A DNA stretch of 64,000 nucleotides. It comes from a bacterium (lineage in GTDB: Bacteria > Actinomycetota > Acidimicrobiia > Spongiisociales > ZC4RG35). The DNA is taken from assembly GCA_028823995.1 (NCBI GenBank), contig JAPPFD010000020.1:39857-103856 (forward strand), in the 5' to 3' direction. Below, piece by piece: positions 41,105 through 48,930 of the stretch. Made by a program: the position numbers and the translations under genes. Numbering within the stretch: position 1 is the stretch's first letter; every line of letters begins with the position of its first letter. The notes beneath the pieces are model-generated. The model worked only from the letters and a program-made list of their open reading frames with translations, ran no database searches and was not told the DNA's origin.

Positions 41105-42042
41105 CCTACGCGCAGCCGATGGGAGGACTTGGACGGCTTCTAATGGTGATCCCGTGGTTGATCAAGGAGAGGGAAGTGCCCATCGGGGAGATGGAGCAGC
41201 GTTTTGCCATCAAACCCGAGCAGCTTGTCAAGGACATGGAGGCGCTCAACGAGGTCGACTTCTTCGTCAGTCCCGAACAGCGCTTCTCCGTGGAGATAAC
41301 ACCGAGGCACGTCAAGGTCCTGGAGGCGCCGGACTTCCCGGCCGCGCCCGGGTTCCTTCCCTTCGAGGCCCTGGCATGTCTGATGGCGGCCAAGACGGCG
41401 TTGGAGATAAACCCGGAGGCGCCCGACCTGAGGTCGGCGGTGGGGAAACTGGAGGAGGCCATAATGCCCCAAGCGGTGTCGGCTATCCGGATTCTTTCGG
41501 CAAGCGGGGCACCATGGGTCAACCAACTGCGCGAGTGGGCGGTGGAGCGACAGGTGGTCCGCTTGCGATATCGCTCCACCGACAAGGGAGAAATCTCCGA
41601 CCGCGACGTGGAACCCTGGCAGGTGTACCAATGGAAGGGCATGTGGTACTTATGGGGATTCAGCAGGACCAAGGACGAGCCTCGCCGCTACCGGGTGGAC
41701 GGCATCCAGCGGGCGAGGCCGACCGGTGAGACCTTCGTGCCGCCCCGGCGACCGCATGCCCCGCCGACCAGTTACCAGCCGGCCGCCGACGACCACCGCA
41801 TGGTGCTCTCGATCCGTCCCGAGAGCCGCTGGATCACCGAGTACTACTCAATGGAGATCATCTCCGAAGAACCGGATGGGACCGCGCTGGCGGAGTTCTA
41901 CACCAGGGACCCGCTGGTTGCCGCCCGACTGGTGCTGCGGCTCGGTCCCGGCATGAGAATCGTCGAGGGCGAAGCCGGTCGACGAGAACTGACGCAACTG
42001 GCCGCCGCGGTGCTGGACCGATACAAGGACCCCGCCGGGTAG
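41101..42042 (+). CDS. pafC: PafC, WYL-domain transcriptional regulator
   Basis: A 313-residue partner of PafB with the same plan: winged helix with EREVPIGEMEQRF, then a WYL domain around DVEPWQVYQWKGMWYLWGF near residue 175 and a WCX C-terminus. ATG 41101 overlaps the pafB stop, fitting a fixed-ratio heterodimer. The spacing of the two genes is typical for actinobacteria. The tatA gene often found next is absent. Confidence 0.9.
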   Translation: MTYAQPMGGLGRLLMVIPWLIKEREVPIGEMEQRFAIKPEQLVKDMEALNEVDFFVSPEQRFSVEITPRHVKVLEAPDFPAAPGFLPFEALACLMAAKTALEINPEAPDLRSAVGKLEEAIMPQAVSAIRILSASGAPWVNQLREWAVERQVVRLRYRSTDKGEISDRDVEPWQVYQWKGMWYLWGFSRTKDEPRRYRVDGIQRARPTGETFVPPRRPHAPPTSYQPAADDHRMVLSIRPESRWITEYYSMEIISEEPDGTALAEFYTRDPLVAARLVLRLGPGMRIVEGEAGRRELTQLAAAVLDRYKDPAG

Positions 42043-42081
42043 GACGAGTGGAATCGAGGTTCGGGTTGTCCGCCGCGGGGT

Positions 42082-42087
42082 TAGCAT
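42082..42087 (+). promoter_or_regulatory. -10 box (TAGCAT) for the sulfite oxidase-like gene
   Basis: TAGCAT ends 7 nt before ATG 42095; no ribosome site is seen. Confidence 0.55.
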
Positions 42088-42094
42088 CTTGGTC

Positions 42095-42703
42095 ATGAGC
42101 ATCATGTCGCGGCTGCGCAAATCTCTACCGGAGGGAGTCGACCCCTCCCGGCTTCCCCCCGGCCAGTACAACACCAGGCGATTCCCCGTGCTGCATGTCG
42201 GGACGACCCCCAAGGTCAAGCTGGACCGCTGGGACTTCAAGGTGGACGGTTTGGTTCAGAACCCGGTGTCATGGTCCTTCGAGGAGATGACCTCATTGCC
42301 CCGGGTGGAGCGTTTGTGCGACATCCACTGCGTCACGAAGTGGTCGAAGTTCGACACCCTCTGGGAAGGGATCGCCGTCGCCGACGTGCTGTCCCGGATC
42401 GAGGTCCTGCCCCAGGCCACCCATGTGATGGTGATCGCCGAGCACGGGTTCACATCGAACCTCCCCATTGGGGACTTCGACCGGCCCGAGAATCTGTTCG
42501 CCCTGCGCTACGACGGTGCGGACCTGGCGCCCGATCACGGTTGGCCGATGAGGCTGGTGGTGCCCCATCTCTATTTCTGGAAGTCGGTGAAGTGGGTGCG
42601 GGGGTTGCGATTCATGGAGGGCGACCAGCCGGGTTTCTGGGAGAGGAACGGCTATCACATGCGGGGTGACCCCTGGGCGGAGGAGCGTTACTGGGGCGAC
42701 TGA
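42095..42703 (+). CDS. Sulfite oxidase-fold molybdopterin-dependent oxidoreductase
   Basis: A 202-residue single-domain protein of the sulfite oxidase/MsrP fold. The molybdenum-binding Cys is expected in CDIHCVTKWSKFD near residue 80, where the second Cys matches the family position, followed by TLWEGIAVADVL and the PMRLVVPHLYFWKSVKWV segment. No twin-arginine signal is visible, so it is probably cytoplasmic. The substrate is unknown. A MobA-like protein in the same window (55768-56400) supports local molybdopterin use, although the genes are far apart. Confidence 0.85.
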   Translation: MSIMSRLRKSLPEGVDPSRLPPGQYNTRRFPVLHVGTTPKVKLDRWDFKVDGLVQNPVSWSFEEMTSLPRVERLCDIHCVTKWSKFDTLWEGIAVADVLSRIEVLPQATHVMVIAEHGFTSNLPIGDFDRPENLFALRYDGADLAPDHGWPMRLVVPHLYFWKSVKWVRGLRFMEGDQPGFWERNGYHMRGDPWAEERYWGD

Positions 42704-42710
42704 GTCCCAT

Positions 42711-42729
42711 CTCTCCGCGGTCGGGAGAG
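42711..42729. terminator. Hairpin between convergent genes
   Basis: CTCTCC and GGAGAG pair across a 7-nt loop in the 28-bp gap between two convergent stop codons. It could serve both strands, but there is no T-tract. Confidence 0.35.
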
Positions 42730-42731
42730 GG

Positions 42732-44168
42732 CTAGACCTCCGCCACGGCGGGCCGACGGTCGAACCAGGGACGGGCCTCCTCAAGCTGGGCGGCCAGCAT
42801 GAGCAGCGTGGCTTCGTCCCCGTATCTTCCCAAGAAGTGCATCCCCACGGGCAGTCCTTCGGAGGTCTCACCGAGCGGAACCGACATGGCGGGCTGTCCG
42901 GTCATGTTCGCCACCGAACAGAAAGGGCTGAACCTTCCGATCAGGGACCGGAACCGAGCGGTGTCCTCGGAGTCGGCGTTGAAGGTCCCCAACGGTGGGG
43001 GAGGAGCGGCGACGGTGGGGGTGAGCCAGGCGTCATAAGTGTCGAAGAAACCGGAGACCTGCCTTCCCACCCGGTGAATGGTGTCCATCGCCTCAAGGTA
43101 TGCGAGGGCGCCGGTCCGGTTTCCCTCTTCCACCCGCTGGTGAATGCCCGCTTCCAGGTCGTCGGGTCCCGGAAGGCGTCCCAGCGCCCGGGCGCGATCC
43201 GCAACCGTGCGGGCCACGTTGGCGTTGACCACGGTGGAGTAGGCGGCGCCCGCCTGGACCAGGTCCCAGCGGGGGGAGGCTTCCTCCACGATGTGGCCCA
43301 ACTCCTCGCATAGTCGGGCGGTGTCCTCGGTCACCCTTCGGTGATCGGGATGGAGGTCGTGGCCCCGCGGGGTGTGCAGGGAGAAGCCAATCCGCAGCTT
43401 TCCCGGATCGGCGCCGACCATAGAGAGAAACGAGCGGGCCGGAGAAGCGGGGTAATAGGGAGCCCCCGGATCGGGTCCGGCGGTGACGTCCAGGAGAAGG
43501 GCCGAGTCCCGGACGGTCACCGACACCGCGTGCTCGGTGCTGAGACCTCCCCAGCCTTCTCCCCGGTCGGGTCCGGCGGGGGTTCGCCCGCGAGTGGGCT
43601 TGAGCCCGAAGAGCCCGCAGCAGGCCGCCGGGATCCTGATCGACCCGCCGCCGTCCGTGGCATGGGCGAGAGGCACCACCCTGGCGGCTACCAGGGCGGC
43701 TGCTCCCCCGCTCGACCCGCCGGGGATCAACGCGGTGTCCCAGGGATTGCGTGCGGGCCCTCCCCACCGGGGCTCGGTGGCGAGATTGCATCCCAGTTCG
43801 GGGGTTTTGGTCTTTCCGAAGGTCACCAGCCCGGCTCTCCGGTGTCTGCGTACCACCTCGGAGTCGTATTCGGGCACCGTGCCGGCAAAGAACCTGCTTC
43901 CCGAGTCTGTGGGAGTTCCGGCGTACTGCGCCCGGAGGTCCTTCAGCAAGAATGGGGTCCCGCCGAAGGGCCCGGAGGTTTCCCCGAGGGCGATCTGTCT
44001 CCGTGCCTCCTCCTCCATGGTCGACGCCATCGCCCCCAGATGGGGGTCGACCGCCTCGGACCGCCGCATCGCCTCCTCCAGGAGTTCGGAGGGATGCACC
44101 TCCCCGCCGGCCACCAGCCCCGCCAATCCCATCCCGTCGAAACGCAGGTAGTCCGTCCCCAAACTCAC
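42732..44168 (-). CDS. Amidase-signature family amidohydrolase
   Basis: About 478 residues. The Ser-Ser-Lys triad is visible: Lys in PFLLKDLRA, cis-Ser in PGGSSGGAAAL, and nucleophile Ser in DGGGSIRIPAA. The enzyme would hydrolyse an amide; the substrate cannot be predicted. GTG 44168 overlaps the stop of the upstream LLM oxidoreductase (GTGA), and gives a more typical N-terminus than an upstream in-frame start at 44201. Confidence 0.9.
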   Translation of the reverse strand: MSLGTDYLRFDGMGLAGLVAGGEVHPSELLEEAMRRSEAVDPHLGAMASTMEEEARRQIALGETSGPFGGTPFLLKDLRAQYAGTPTDSGSRFFAGTVPEYDSEVVRRHRRAGLVTFGKTKTPELGCNLATEPRWGGPARNPWDTALIPGGSSGGAAALVAARVVPLAHATDGGGSIRIPAACCGLFGLKPTRGRTPAGPDRGEGWGGLSTEHAVSVTVRDSALLLDVTAGPDPGAPYYPASPARSFLSMVGADPGKLRIGFSLHTPRGHDLHPDHRRVTEDTARLCEELGHIVEEASPRWDLVQAGAAYSTVVNANVARTVADRARALGRLPGPDDLEAGIHQRVEEGNRTGALAYLEAMDTIHRVGRQVSGFFDTYDAWLTPTVAAPPPPLGTFNADSEDTARFRSLIGRFSPFCSVANMTGQPAMSVPLGETSEGLPVGMHFLGRYGDEATLLMLAAQLEEARPWFDRRPAVAEV

Positions 44169-45115
44169 TTTCCGCCTGCCTCTCCGATCGCGTCCAGACA
44201 CTGCTCGAAACCCCGGCGGTCGGATATCCCGCCGGTAAGCGGAAACACCATGACCTCGCTCCAGGTCGCCAGTTCCGAAAGCCGGGCGGCTACCTCCGAC
44301 GCCGACCCGTGCACCACCAACTCATCCACCAGCGGCGATGGAAGCTGTTCATCGCCGGGGGGATAGCCGGATTTGTGGAACATCTCACGGTAATACTGGT
44401 AGCCCCGATACTGGGCTATGTGCCGTTGGGCGGCGCGCCGCACCTCATGGATGTCTTCGGTAACCAGGGTGGGAACGCAAAGCACTATGGGAGGAGGAAC
44501 ACGGCCCGCCGCCAAAGCCCCGCTCCGCAGCGCCGGCAAACCGGTGGTCTTCACGTAACGGGGCGGACAGACCCAGGTGATCGCCCCGTCGGAAGCCTCT
44601 CCGCACAGGCGGAAGGCTCCCTGGCCGAGGGCTGAGGCAAGGACCTCGGTGGGAAGGGGGGCCGCCAGCTTCCCCCTGGCCCTCACGAATTCTCCCCGGA
44701 AGTCAACTCTGCCCTCCTTGAAGATGGTGCGGAGGCAGGTCAGGTACTCTCGCATGTGACTGAGGGGCCGCCGAAAGTCGGCGCCGAAGGGGGACATGGC
44801 GGCAGGTGTGCTGGGACCCACGCCCAATCGGATCCGACCGGGGGCCAGCGACTCCAGGGCGTCCACCTGCATGGCCAGCGCCAGAGGGTGGCGAGGCCAG
44901 ATGGGGACCACCGCTGTCCCCATCCTGATCCGGGTTGTGACCTGGGACGCGGCTGCCATGATCGTGAGGGCGTCGGGCCGCAGGCGGCCGGTGGTCAACC
45001 ACACGGTGTCCGCTCCCGCCTCCTCGGCCATGCCGATCATCTCCAGGGTGGCGGCAGTCTCATCGGGCTGGACGACCACCCCGATCGCGGTGCTGCTATC
45101 CGCTTCAGAGGGCAT
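44165..45115 (-). CDS. LLM-class (F420- or flavin-dependent) oxidoreductase
   Basis: A 316-residue luciferase-like TIM-barrel protein. Visible segments: GVVVQPDETAATLEMIGMAEEAGADTVWLTTGR, the TRIRMGTAVVPIWPRHPLALA strand-turn with the cis-peptide region, and GRIRLGVGPSTP. In actinobacteria most such proteins use coenzyme F420. It is coupled to the amidase gene downstream by a 4-bp overlap. TAATCT (45122-45127, minus) stands 6 nt before ATG 45115, so it also appears leaderless. Confidence 0.87.
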   Translation of the reverse strand: MPSEADSSTAIGVVVQPDETAATLEMIGMAEEAGADTVWLTTGRLRPDALTIMAAASQVTTRIRMGTAVVPIWPRHPLALAMQVDALESLAPGRIRLGVGPSTPAAMSPFGADFRRPLSHMREYLTCLRTIFKEGRVDFRGEFVRARGKLAAPLPTEVLASALGQGAFRLCGEASDGAITWVCPPRYVKTTGLPALRSGALAAGRVPPPIVLCVPTLVTEDIHEVRRAAQRHIAQYRGYQYYREMFHKSGYPPGDEQLPSPLVDELVVHGSASEVAARLSELATWSEVMVFPLTGGISDRRGFEQCLDAIGEAGGK

Positions 45116-45121
45116 CTGGCC

Positions 45122-45162
45122 AGATTACCTCGAGGGACGACGGCAAAGCTCCGGTGTAGATT
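45122..45162. promoter_or_regulatory. Divergent pair of leaderless promoters
   Basis: On the minus strand TAATCT (45122-45127) lies 6 nt before ATG 45115. On the plus strand TAGATT (45157-45162) lies 7 nt before ATG 45170. The two start codons are only 54 bp apart. Confidence 0.5.
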
Positions 45163-45169
45163 CACGGCC

Positions 45170-46381
45170 ATGCTGCGACGACGAGCCAACCCGACCCGGA
45201 GCGTCCTGCAACGAGGGTGGATGTGGTTAACGGTCGTGACGGTGGGGTGGGTGGTGGTGCCGGTTGGGTCTGCCGTAGCTGCAACCGCAGAGTCGGACCT
45301 GGTGTGGATCCTCGAGGATGAGGTTGTCCCCGAAGACCTCTACGCGGTGGGAAATCAGGTTCGTGTGTCGGGTCGGGTGGAGGGTGACCTGGTGGTGGTG
45401 GCCACCGAGGAGTTGGCCTTGGAAGGGGTGGTGACCGGTTCGGTCACCGTTTTCGCCTCTCGGGTGGTGATTGCGGGGGCGGTGGAGGGCTCGGTCAGAG
45501 GGGCGGCGGGGGAAGTGGTGATCTCCGGACGGGTGGGGGGAGATGTGGTGGTGGGGGCATTGACTCTCCGGACAGCCGGTGAGGTGGGGAGGGACATACT
45601 GGCCGCCGCCTGGTCGGGTACCACCGGGGGGAAGGTCGGCAGAGACCTCCGAGGCCTGTTCCGAAACTTGGGCCTGGGTGGGGAGATAGGCGGCGACGCC
45701 GAGATAAGGACCCGGAACCTGGCCGGCGAACCCGATTTGGCCATCCTCGGGGATCTGGATTTTCGAGCCGACCGGTTCTCGGAGGAACTGGAGGACAGGG
45801 TGGCGGGCTCGGTGATCAACCGCAGGGCGCTTCCTCCCAATGTCCGCCTCCGCGCCATTGGCCTGATGGTGTATCTGTCCGTGTCTTTCTTCATGTTGGC
45901 CGCCGGCCTGGTGATAATCCGCGTGGCGGCCTCACGGGTGTCCGATGCCGCAGCCCGGACCACCAATCTTCCGCTGCGAAGCCTGGGAAAGGGATTGATG
46001 TTATTCCTTTCGCCTCCTTTGGCCTTGGGACTGTTGGGAGTGGCGATAGTCTGGGTTCCCGTTTCCATATGGGCTCCCCTGGTGGTGGGGGCGGTTCCGC
46101 TGCTGATCATCGTGGCCGGAGTGTGGCTGCTGGCCTTCTTGCTCTCCCACCTCCCCGTGGCCGTGGCGGCGGGCCGGGCCTTCGGCAGGCTCTTCGGGAG
46201 GCGCTGGGACGTGTCCACCGCATACCTGGTGGGAGCTGTGACATACCTGTTGGCACTGCGGATCCCTTTGGTCGGCTTGCCGCTGGTTCTGGTAGCCACG
46301 TTGCTGGGCGCCGGCGGGTGGCTGGGGAGACGGAAGCCGGCGGGCGCCGAACAACTTCAACCCGGTCCTCTGACAGGTTGA
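45170..46381 (+). CDS. Bactofilin-like (polymer-forming) membrane protein
   Basis: About 403 residues. A signal or anchor segment (about 20-42) is followed by a run of short Gly/Val-rich repeats (about 60-190: GDLVVVATEELALEGVV, GSVTVFASRVVIAGAVE and similar), the periodicity expected of a beta-helix as in bactofilins. The C-terminal half (from about 225) has about five hydrophobic segments. Such proteins may form surface or membrane-bound polymers; the function is unknown. Internal leaderless -10 evidence supports ATG 45170 over upstream in-frame codons. Confidence 0.75.
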   Translation: MLRRRANPTRSVLQRGWMWLTVVTVGWVVVPVGSAVAATAESDLVWILEDEVVPEDLYAVGNQVRVSGRVEGDLVVVATEELALEGVVTGSVTVFASRVVIAGAVEGSVRGAAGEVVISGRVGGDVVVGALTLRTAGEVGRDILAAAWSGTTGGKVGRDLRGLFRNLGLGGEIGGDAEIRTRNLAGEPDLAILGDLDFRADRFSEELEDRVAGSVINRRALPPNVRLRAIGLMVYLSVSFFMLAAGLVIIRVAASRVSDAAARTTNLPLRSLGKGLMLFLSPPLALGLLGVAIVWVPVSIWAPLVVGAVPLLIIVAGVWLLAFLLSHLPVAVAAGRAFGRLFGRRWDVSTAYLVGAVTYLLALRIPLVGLPLVLVATLLGAGGWLGRRKPAGAEQLQPGPLTG

Positions 46382-46413
46382 GGCGGCAACCGCGGACTGA
46401 CTAGCAGGTGAGC

Positions 46414-46429
46414 AGGGGGCAGGACCCCT
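46414..46429. terminator. Weak hairpin between convergent genes
   Basis: AGGGG and CCCCT pair across a 7-nt region, followed by TTCCC. It sits between the bactofilin-like gene and the convergent aldolase gene. Confidence 0.3.
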
Positions 46430-46440
46430 TTCCCACTCGA

Positions 46441-47520
46441 TCAGCCGGTGGACAGGAGTACCTTCACCTCATCACAGAGGCGGTCGGTGTCGCTCTGGTC
46501 GACTCCGATGTGCGTGACTATCCGTACCCGCCTCTCGCCGAAGGCACCAACCAAGATGCCGCGAGACAGCAGTAGATCGACCAGTTCGGCTGCGGTGGGG
46601 CCGTCGGGGGAAATGTCGAAGATCACGATGTTGGTCTCTGCCGGCAGGACCTGCTCCACCAGTTCCAAATCTCGCAACGTTGAGGCGATCTGAGCGGCGC
46701 GTCGATGGTCGTCCGCGAGCCGCTCCACATTGTGGTCGAGGGCGTAGAGGCAGAGGGCCGCCATGAACCCGGACTGGCGTAAACCTCCCCCGAGAAGCTG
46801 TCGGAATCGCCAGGCTCGCTGGATGAATTCCTCGGATCCCACCAGGAGGGCGCCGAAGGGACACCCCAGACCCTTGGTGAAGCAGATGGTGACGGAGTCG
46901 TACCCCTGGGCGTAATCCTTGGCCGACACCCCGGTCTTGACCACTGCGTTGAGCAGCCGCGCCCCATCCATGTGAGTGGCCACTCCGGCATCGGCCGAAA
47001 CCCTGGCCACTTCCCTCAGGCTCTCAAGGGGCCAGACCGCTCCACCTCCCATATTGGCGGTCTGTTCGACGAGCACCAGCGCGGTCTCGGGGATGTAGAG
47101 GTTGCCCTTGGGCCGTATGGCGTCCGCGAGCTGGTCCGCCTCGAACATGCCGTTGACTCCGTCCAGCATCTGGGTCTGGACCCCCGCCAGCAGACCCGGC
47201 CCGCCGGCTTCGAAGTTGACCAGGTGGGAAGATCTCTCGGTTATGATCTCGTCCCCCGGTCGGCCGTGCACCGCCACCGCGATCTCGTTGGCCATCGTGG
47301 CGGACGGCATGAACAAGGCGTCTTCCTTGCCGAGCAACGCGGCCACTCGTTCGAGGAGTTCGGTGGTCGTGGGGTCCTCACCCTTTTGCTCGTCGCCCAA
47401 TGGCGCTTCCATGGCGGCTTGACGCATCTCACGGGACGGTATCGATTTGGTGTCGCTGAAGAAGTCGGCGGTACCCGGCGGCACGGGTCCCGCCTTCTTT
47501 CCTCCGTATGCACCCGCCAT
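46441..47520 (-). CDS. Threonine aldolase-family PLP enzyme (copy 1)
   Basis: A 359-residue fold-type I enzyme of the beta-eliminating lyase/threonine aldolase family. Key marks are DFFSDTKSIPSREMRQA, GDEQKGEDPTT, MPSATMANEIA, HMDGARLLNAVV (Asp to PLP nitrogen) and CFTKGLGCPFGA (PLP Lys). It would split L-threonine or L-allo-threonine into glycine and acetaldehyde, or act on a related beta-hydroxy amino acid. The next gene upstream is a close paralogue. AGAAAGGGG about 10 nt before ATG 47520 is the ribosome site. Confidence 0.9.
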   Translation of the reverse strand: MAGAYGGKKAGPVPPGTADFFSDTKSIPSREMRQAAMEAPLGDEQKGEDPTTTELLERVAALLGKEDALFMPSATMANEIAVAVHGRPGDEIITERSSHLVNFEAGGPGLLAGVQTQMLDGVNGMFEADQLADAIRPKGNLYIPETALVLVEQTANMGGGAVWPLESLREVARVSADAGVATHMDGARLLNAVVKTGVSAKDYAQGYDSVTICFTKGLGCPFGALLVGSEEFIQRAWRFRQLLGGGLRQSGFMAALCLYALDHNVERLADDHRRAAQIASTLRDLELVEQVLPAETNIVIFDISPDGPTAAELVDLLLSRGILVGAFGERRVRIVTHIGVDQSDTDRLCDEVKVLLSTG

Positions 47521-47618
47521 TTTCCGATGCCCCTTTCTTTCGAGATCCTGTCTACCGCAAGGTCCTGCAATAGCACTCTAACGCATTAGGAGCGGCCCCG
47601 GACGTCCTCGAACCGTTG

Positions 47619-48698
47619 CTAGTAGGGACTGAGGAGGGCTTTCAACTGTGCGCACAGGCGGTCCGTGTCATCCTGATCCACACCGAGGTGGGTGACTATT
47701 CGTATCCGCCTCTCTCCGAAGGCGCCAACCGCAAAACCCCGCAGGAGCAACTCCGATACCACTTCGGCTGCGGTCGGGCCGTCTTGGGAAATGTCGAAGA
47801 TCACGATGTTGGTGTCAGCCGGCAGGACTGTGTCCACCCACGCCAATCCTTCCAGGAAGGATGCGATCTGGGCGGCGCGGCGATGATCGTCCGCCAGGCG
47901 CTCCACGTTGTGGTCGAGTGCATAGAGGCATAGAGCCGCCATGAATCCGGACTGTCGTAATCCTCCTCCGATGATCTGTCTGAGGCGCGCGGCGCGCACG
48001 ATGAACTCCTCGGATCCGGCGAGGGCCGCCCCGAAGGGACTGCCGAGGCCCTTGGAGAAACAGAGAGTGACGGAGTCATAGCCGTCCGAGTACTCCTTGG
48101 CCGATACGCCGGTCTTCACGACCGCGTTCATCAGCCGCGCTCCATCGAGGTGGGTCGCGACCCCGGCTTCGGCGGCCACTCTGGCGACGGCTCTCATTTG
48201 ACGCAGCGGCCAGACCGCGCCGCCACCCATGTTGGCGGTCTGCTCCACAGCGACCATTGCGCTCTCGGGTGTGTACAGGTTGCCCTTGGGTCGGAGAGCG
48301 GCCACAACCTGTTGGGGGCCGAACATGCCGTTCTCACCGTCCAGCATCTGGGTCTGCACCCCCGCCAGCAGACCGGGGCCGCCGGCTTCGAAGTTGACTA
48401 TGTGTGAGGACTTCTCACAGATGATTTCGTCGCCCCGGCGGCAGTGCACCGCCACGGCGAGTTCGTTGGCCATCGTCGCGGCAGGCAGGAACAGGGCGTT
48501 TTCCTTGCCGAGCAGTTCGGCCACCCGGTCAACGAGCCTGGTGGTTGTCGGGTCCCCTTCCTCTTGCTCGTCGCCCAGGGGTGCGTCCAAGGCTGCTTCT
48601 CGCATCTCGCGGGAAGGGATCGACTTACCGTCGCTGTAAAAATCGGCGGTACCCGGCGGCAACGGGCTTGCCCTCTTTCCTCCGTATGTACCTGCCAT
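47619..48698 (-). CDS. Threonine aldolase-family PLP enzyme (copy 2)
   Basis: A 359-residue paralogue of the downstream gene with the same motifs (DFYSDGKSIPSREM, HLDGARLMNAVV, CFSKGLGSPFGA). By eye most residues are identical, including long blocks such as GGGLRQSGFMAALCLYALD. The start is ATG 48698 with GGAAGGG just upstream; an in-frame extension to 48776 lacks the conserved MAGxYGGK start shared by both copies. The 98-bp gap to copy 1 suggests a tandem duplication. Confidence 0.9.
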   Translation of the reverse strand: MAGTYGGKRASPLPPGTADFYSDGKSIPSREMREAALDAPLGDEQEEGDPTTTRLVDRVAELLGKENALFLPAATMANELAVAVHCRRGDEIICEKSSHIVNFEAGGPGLLAGVQTQMLDGENGMFGPQQVVAALRPKGNLYTPESAMVAVEQTANMGGGAVWPLRQMRAVARVAAEAGVATHLDGARLMNAVVKTGVSAKEYSDGYDSVTLCFSKGLGSPFGAALAGSEEFIVRAARLRQIIGGGLRQSGFMAALCLYALDHNVERLADDHRRAAQIASFLEGLAWVDTVLPADTNIVIFDISQDGPTAAEVVSELLLRGFAVGAFGERRIRIVTHLGVDQDDTDRLCAQLKALLSPY

Positions 48699-48930
48699 TA
48701 CCGACCCTTCCAAGAGGTCTTGCCCTATCGCACCAATGTCAGATAGCAGTGTATATGGCATTGGATGCGCCCTCAATGAAAGGGAGTTTTATTGCTGTTT
48801 CTTGTGATTGCAACGAGTGGCAACACTAGGATGGGCAAAAAGACGGAGTCGCAAGACGACCGTTGCTTTGTTTGGAGTTTGTATCTGAGCAACAGAGAAA
48901 CAGGTAAAGAGAAGTGAGAGGAGAACTCCA

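Noticed and set aside
48699..48776. An N-terminal extension of threonine aldolase copy 2 from 48776
   Set aside because: The paralogue begins at the matching MAGxYGGK position and a ribosome site lies just before ATG 48698.
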